6,044 bases of DNA, from NCBI GenBank assembly GCA_044370655.1, contig JBILVD010000066.1:1-6044 (forward strand), read 5' to 3'. How positions within the stretch are numbered: position 1 is the stretch's first letter; the number at the start of each line of letters is the position of its first letter. Made by a program: the position numbers and the translations under genes. Of the stretch, positions 6,044 through 6,044 are shown piece by piece. Under the pieces are notes generated by a model. It had not been told where the DNA came from and did no database searches. It worked only from the letters and a program-made list of their open reading frames with translations. Source of the DNA: CAZFPN01 sp044370655. Its GTDB lineage: Bacteria; Pseudomonadota; Alphaproteobacteria; Rickettsiales; Deianiraeaceae.

Positions 6044-6044
6044 G

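Noticed and set aside
6007..6044. Possible plus-strand gene start (ATG at 6007, MDFEYRLVFLLN)
   Set aside because: Only 12 codons are visible, there is only a weak AAGAAAG upstream, and all other genes run on the minus strand.

Overview
This is an AT-rich bacterial window in which every convincing gene lies on the minus strand, so transcription runs from high to low coordinates. The two recognisable proteins, NuoA and Fmt, both look alphaproteobacterial and most like Rickettsiales. NuoA has the ECGFEP loop, an [15 protein letters not shown] helix and an EWKKGALEW tail. Fmt has the HPSDLP form of its active-site loop, which I recall from Rickettsia. An intracellular or symbiotic Rickettsiales-like bacterium is therefore my best guess from memory of these families; no search was run. 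TGG is read as Trp and the standard code fits all frames.

Layout from right to left. Positions 5863-6044 are mostly non-coding and may hold the last codons of a further minus-strand gene. nuoA (5488-5856) is followed after one base by fmt (4641-5486). A near-consensus sigma-70 promoter (4616-4644) overlaps the fmt stop codon. It appears to drive two unrecognised genes about 21 bases apart: a 519-residue charged, coiled-coil-rich soluble protein (3031-4590) and a 368-residue protein with one central two-helix membrane hairpin (1903-3009). After a 190-base AT-rich gap comes a large open frame starting at 1712 and running off the left edge, with at least 570 codons. It encodes a hydrophilic protein built from 274-residue (822-bp) tandem units, with a nested Glu/Lys-rich 14-residue repeat inside one unit.

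The right part is housekeeping: a respiratory complex I membrane subunit and initiator-tRNA formylation. The left 4.6 kb looks like an accessory block of three proteins of unknown function: coiled-coil, hairpin-membrane and repeat proteins with no Sec signal peptide. That profile is often seen for secreted host-interaction proteins of intracellular bacteria, but that role is inference. The most striking direct observation is in the two repeat copies. Over the 327 bp that can be compared there are 11 base differences, all amino-acid changing, all inside two patches of 29 and 21 bp, with the rest identical.
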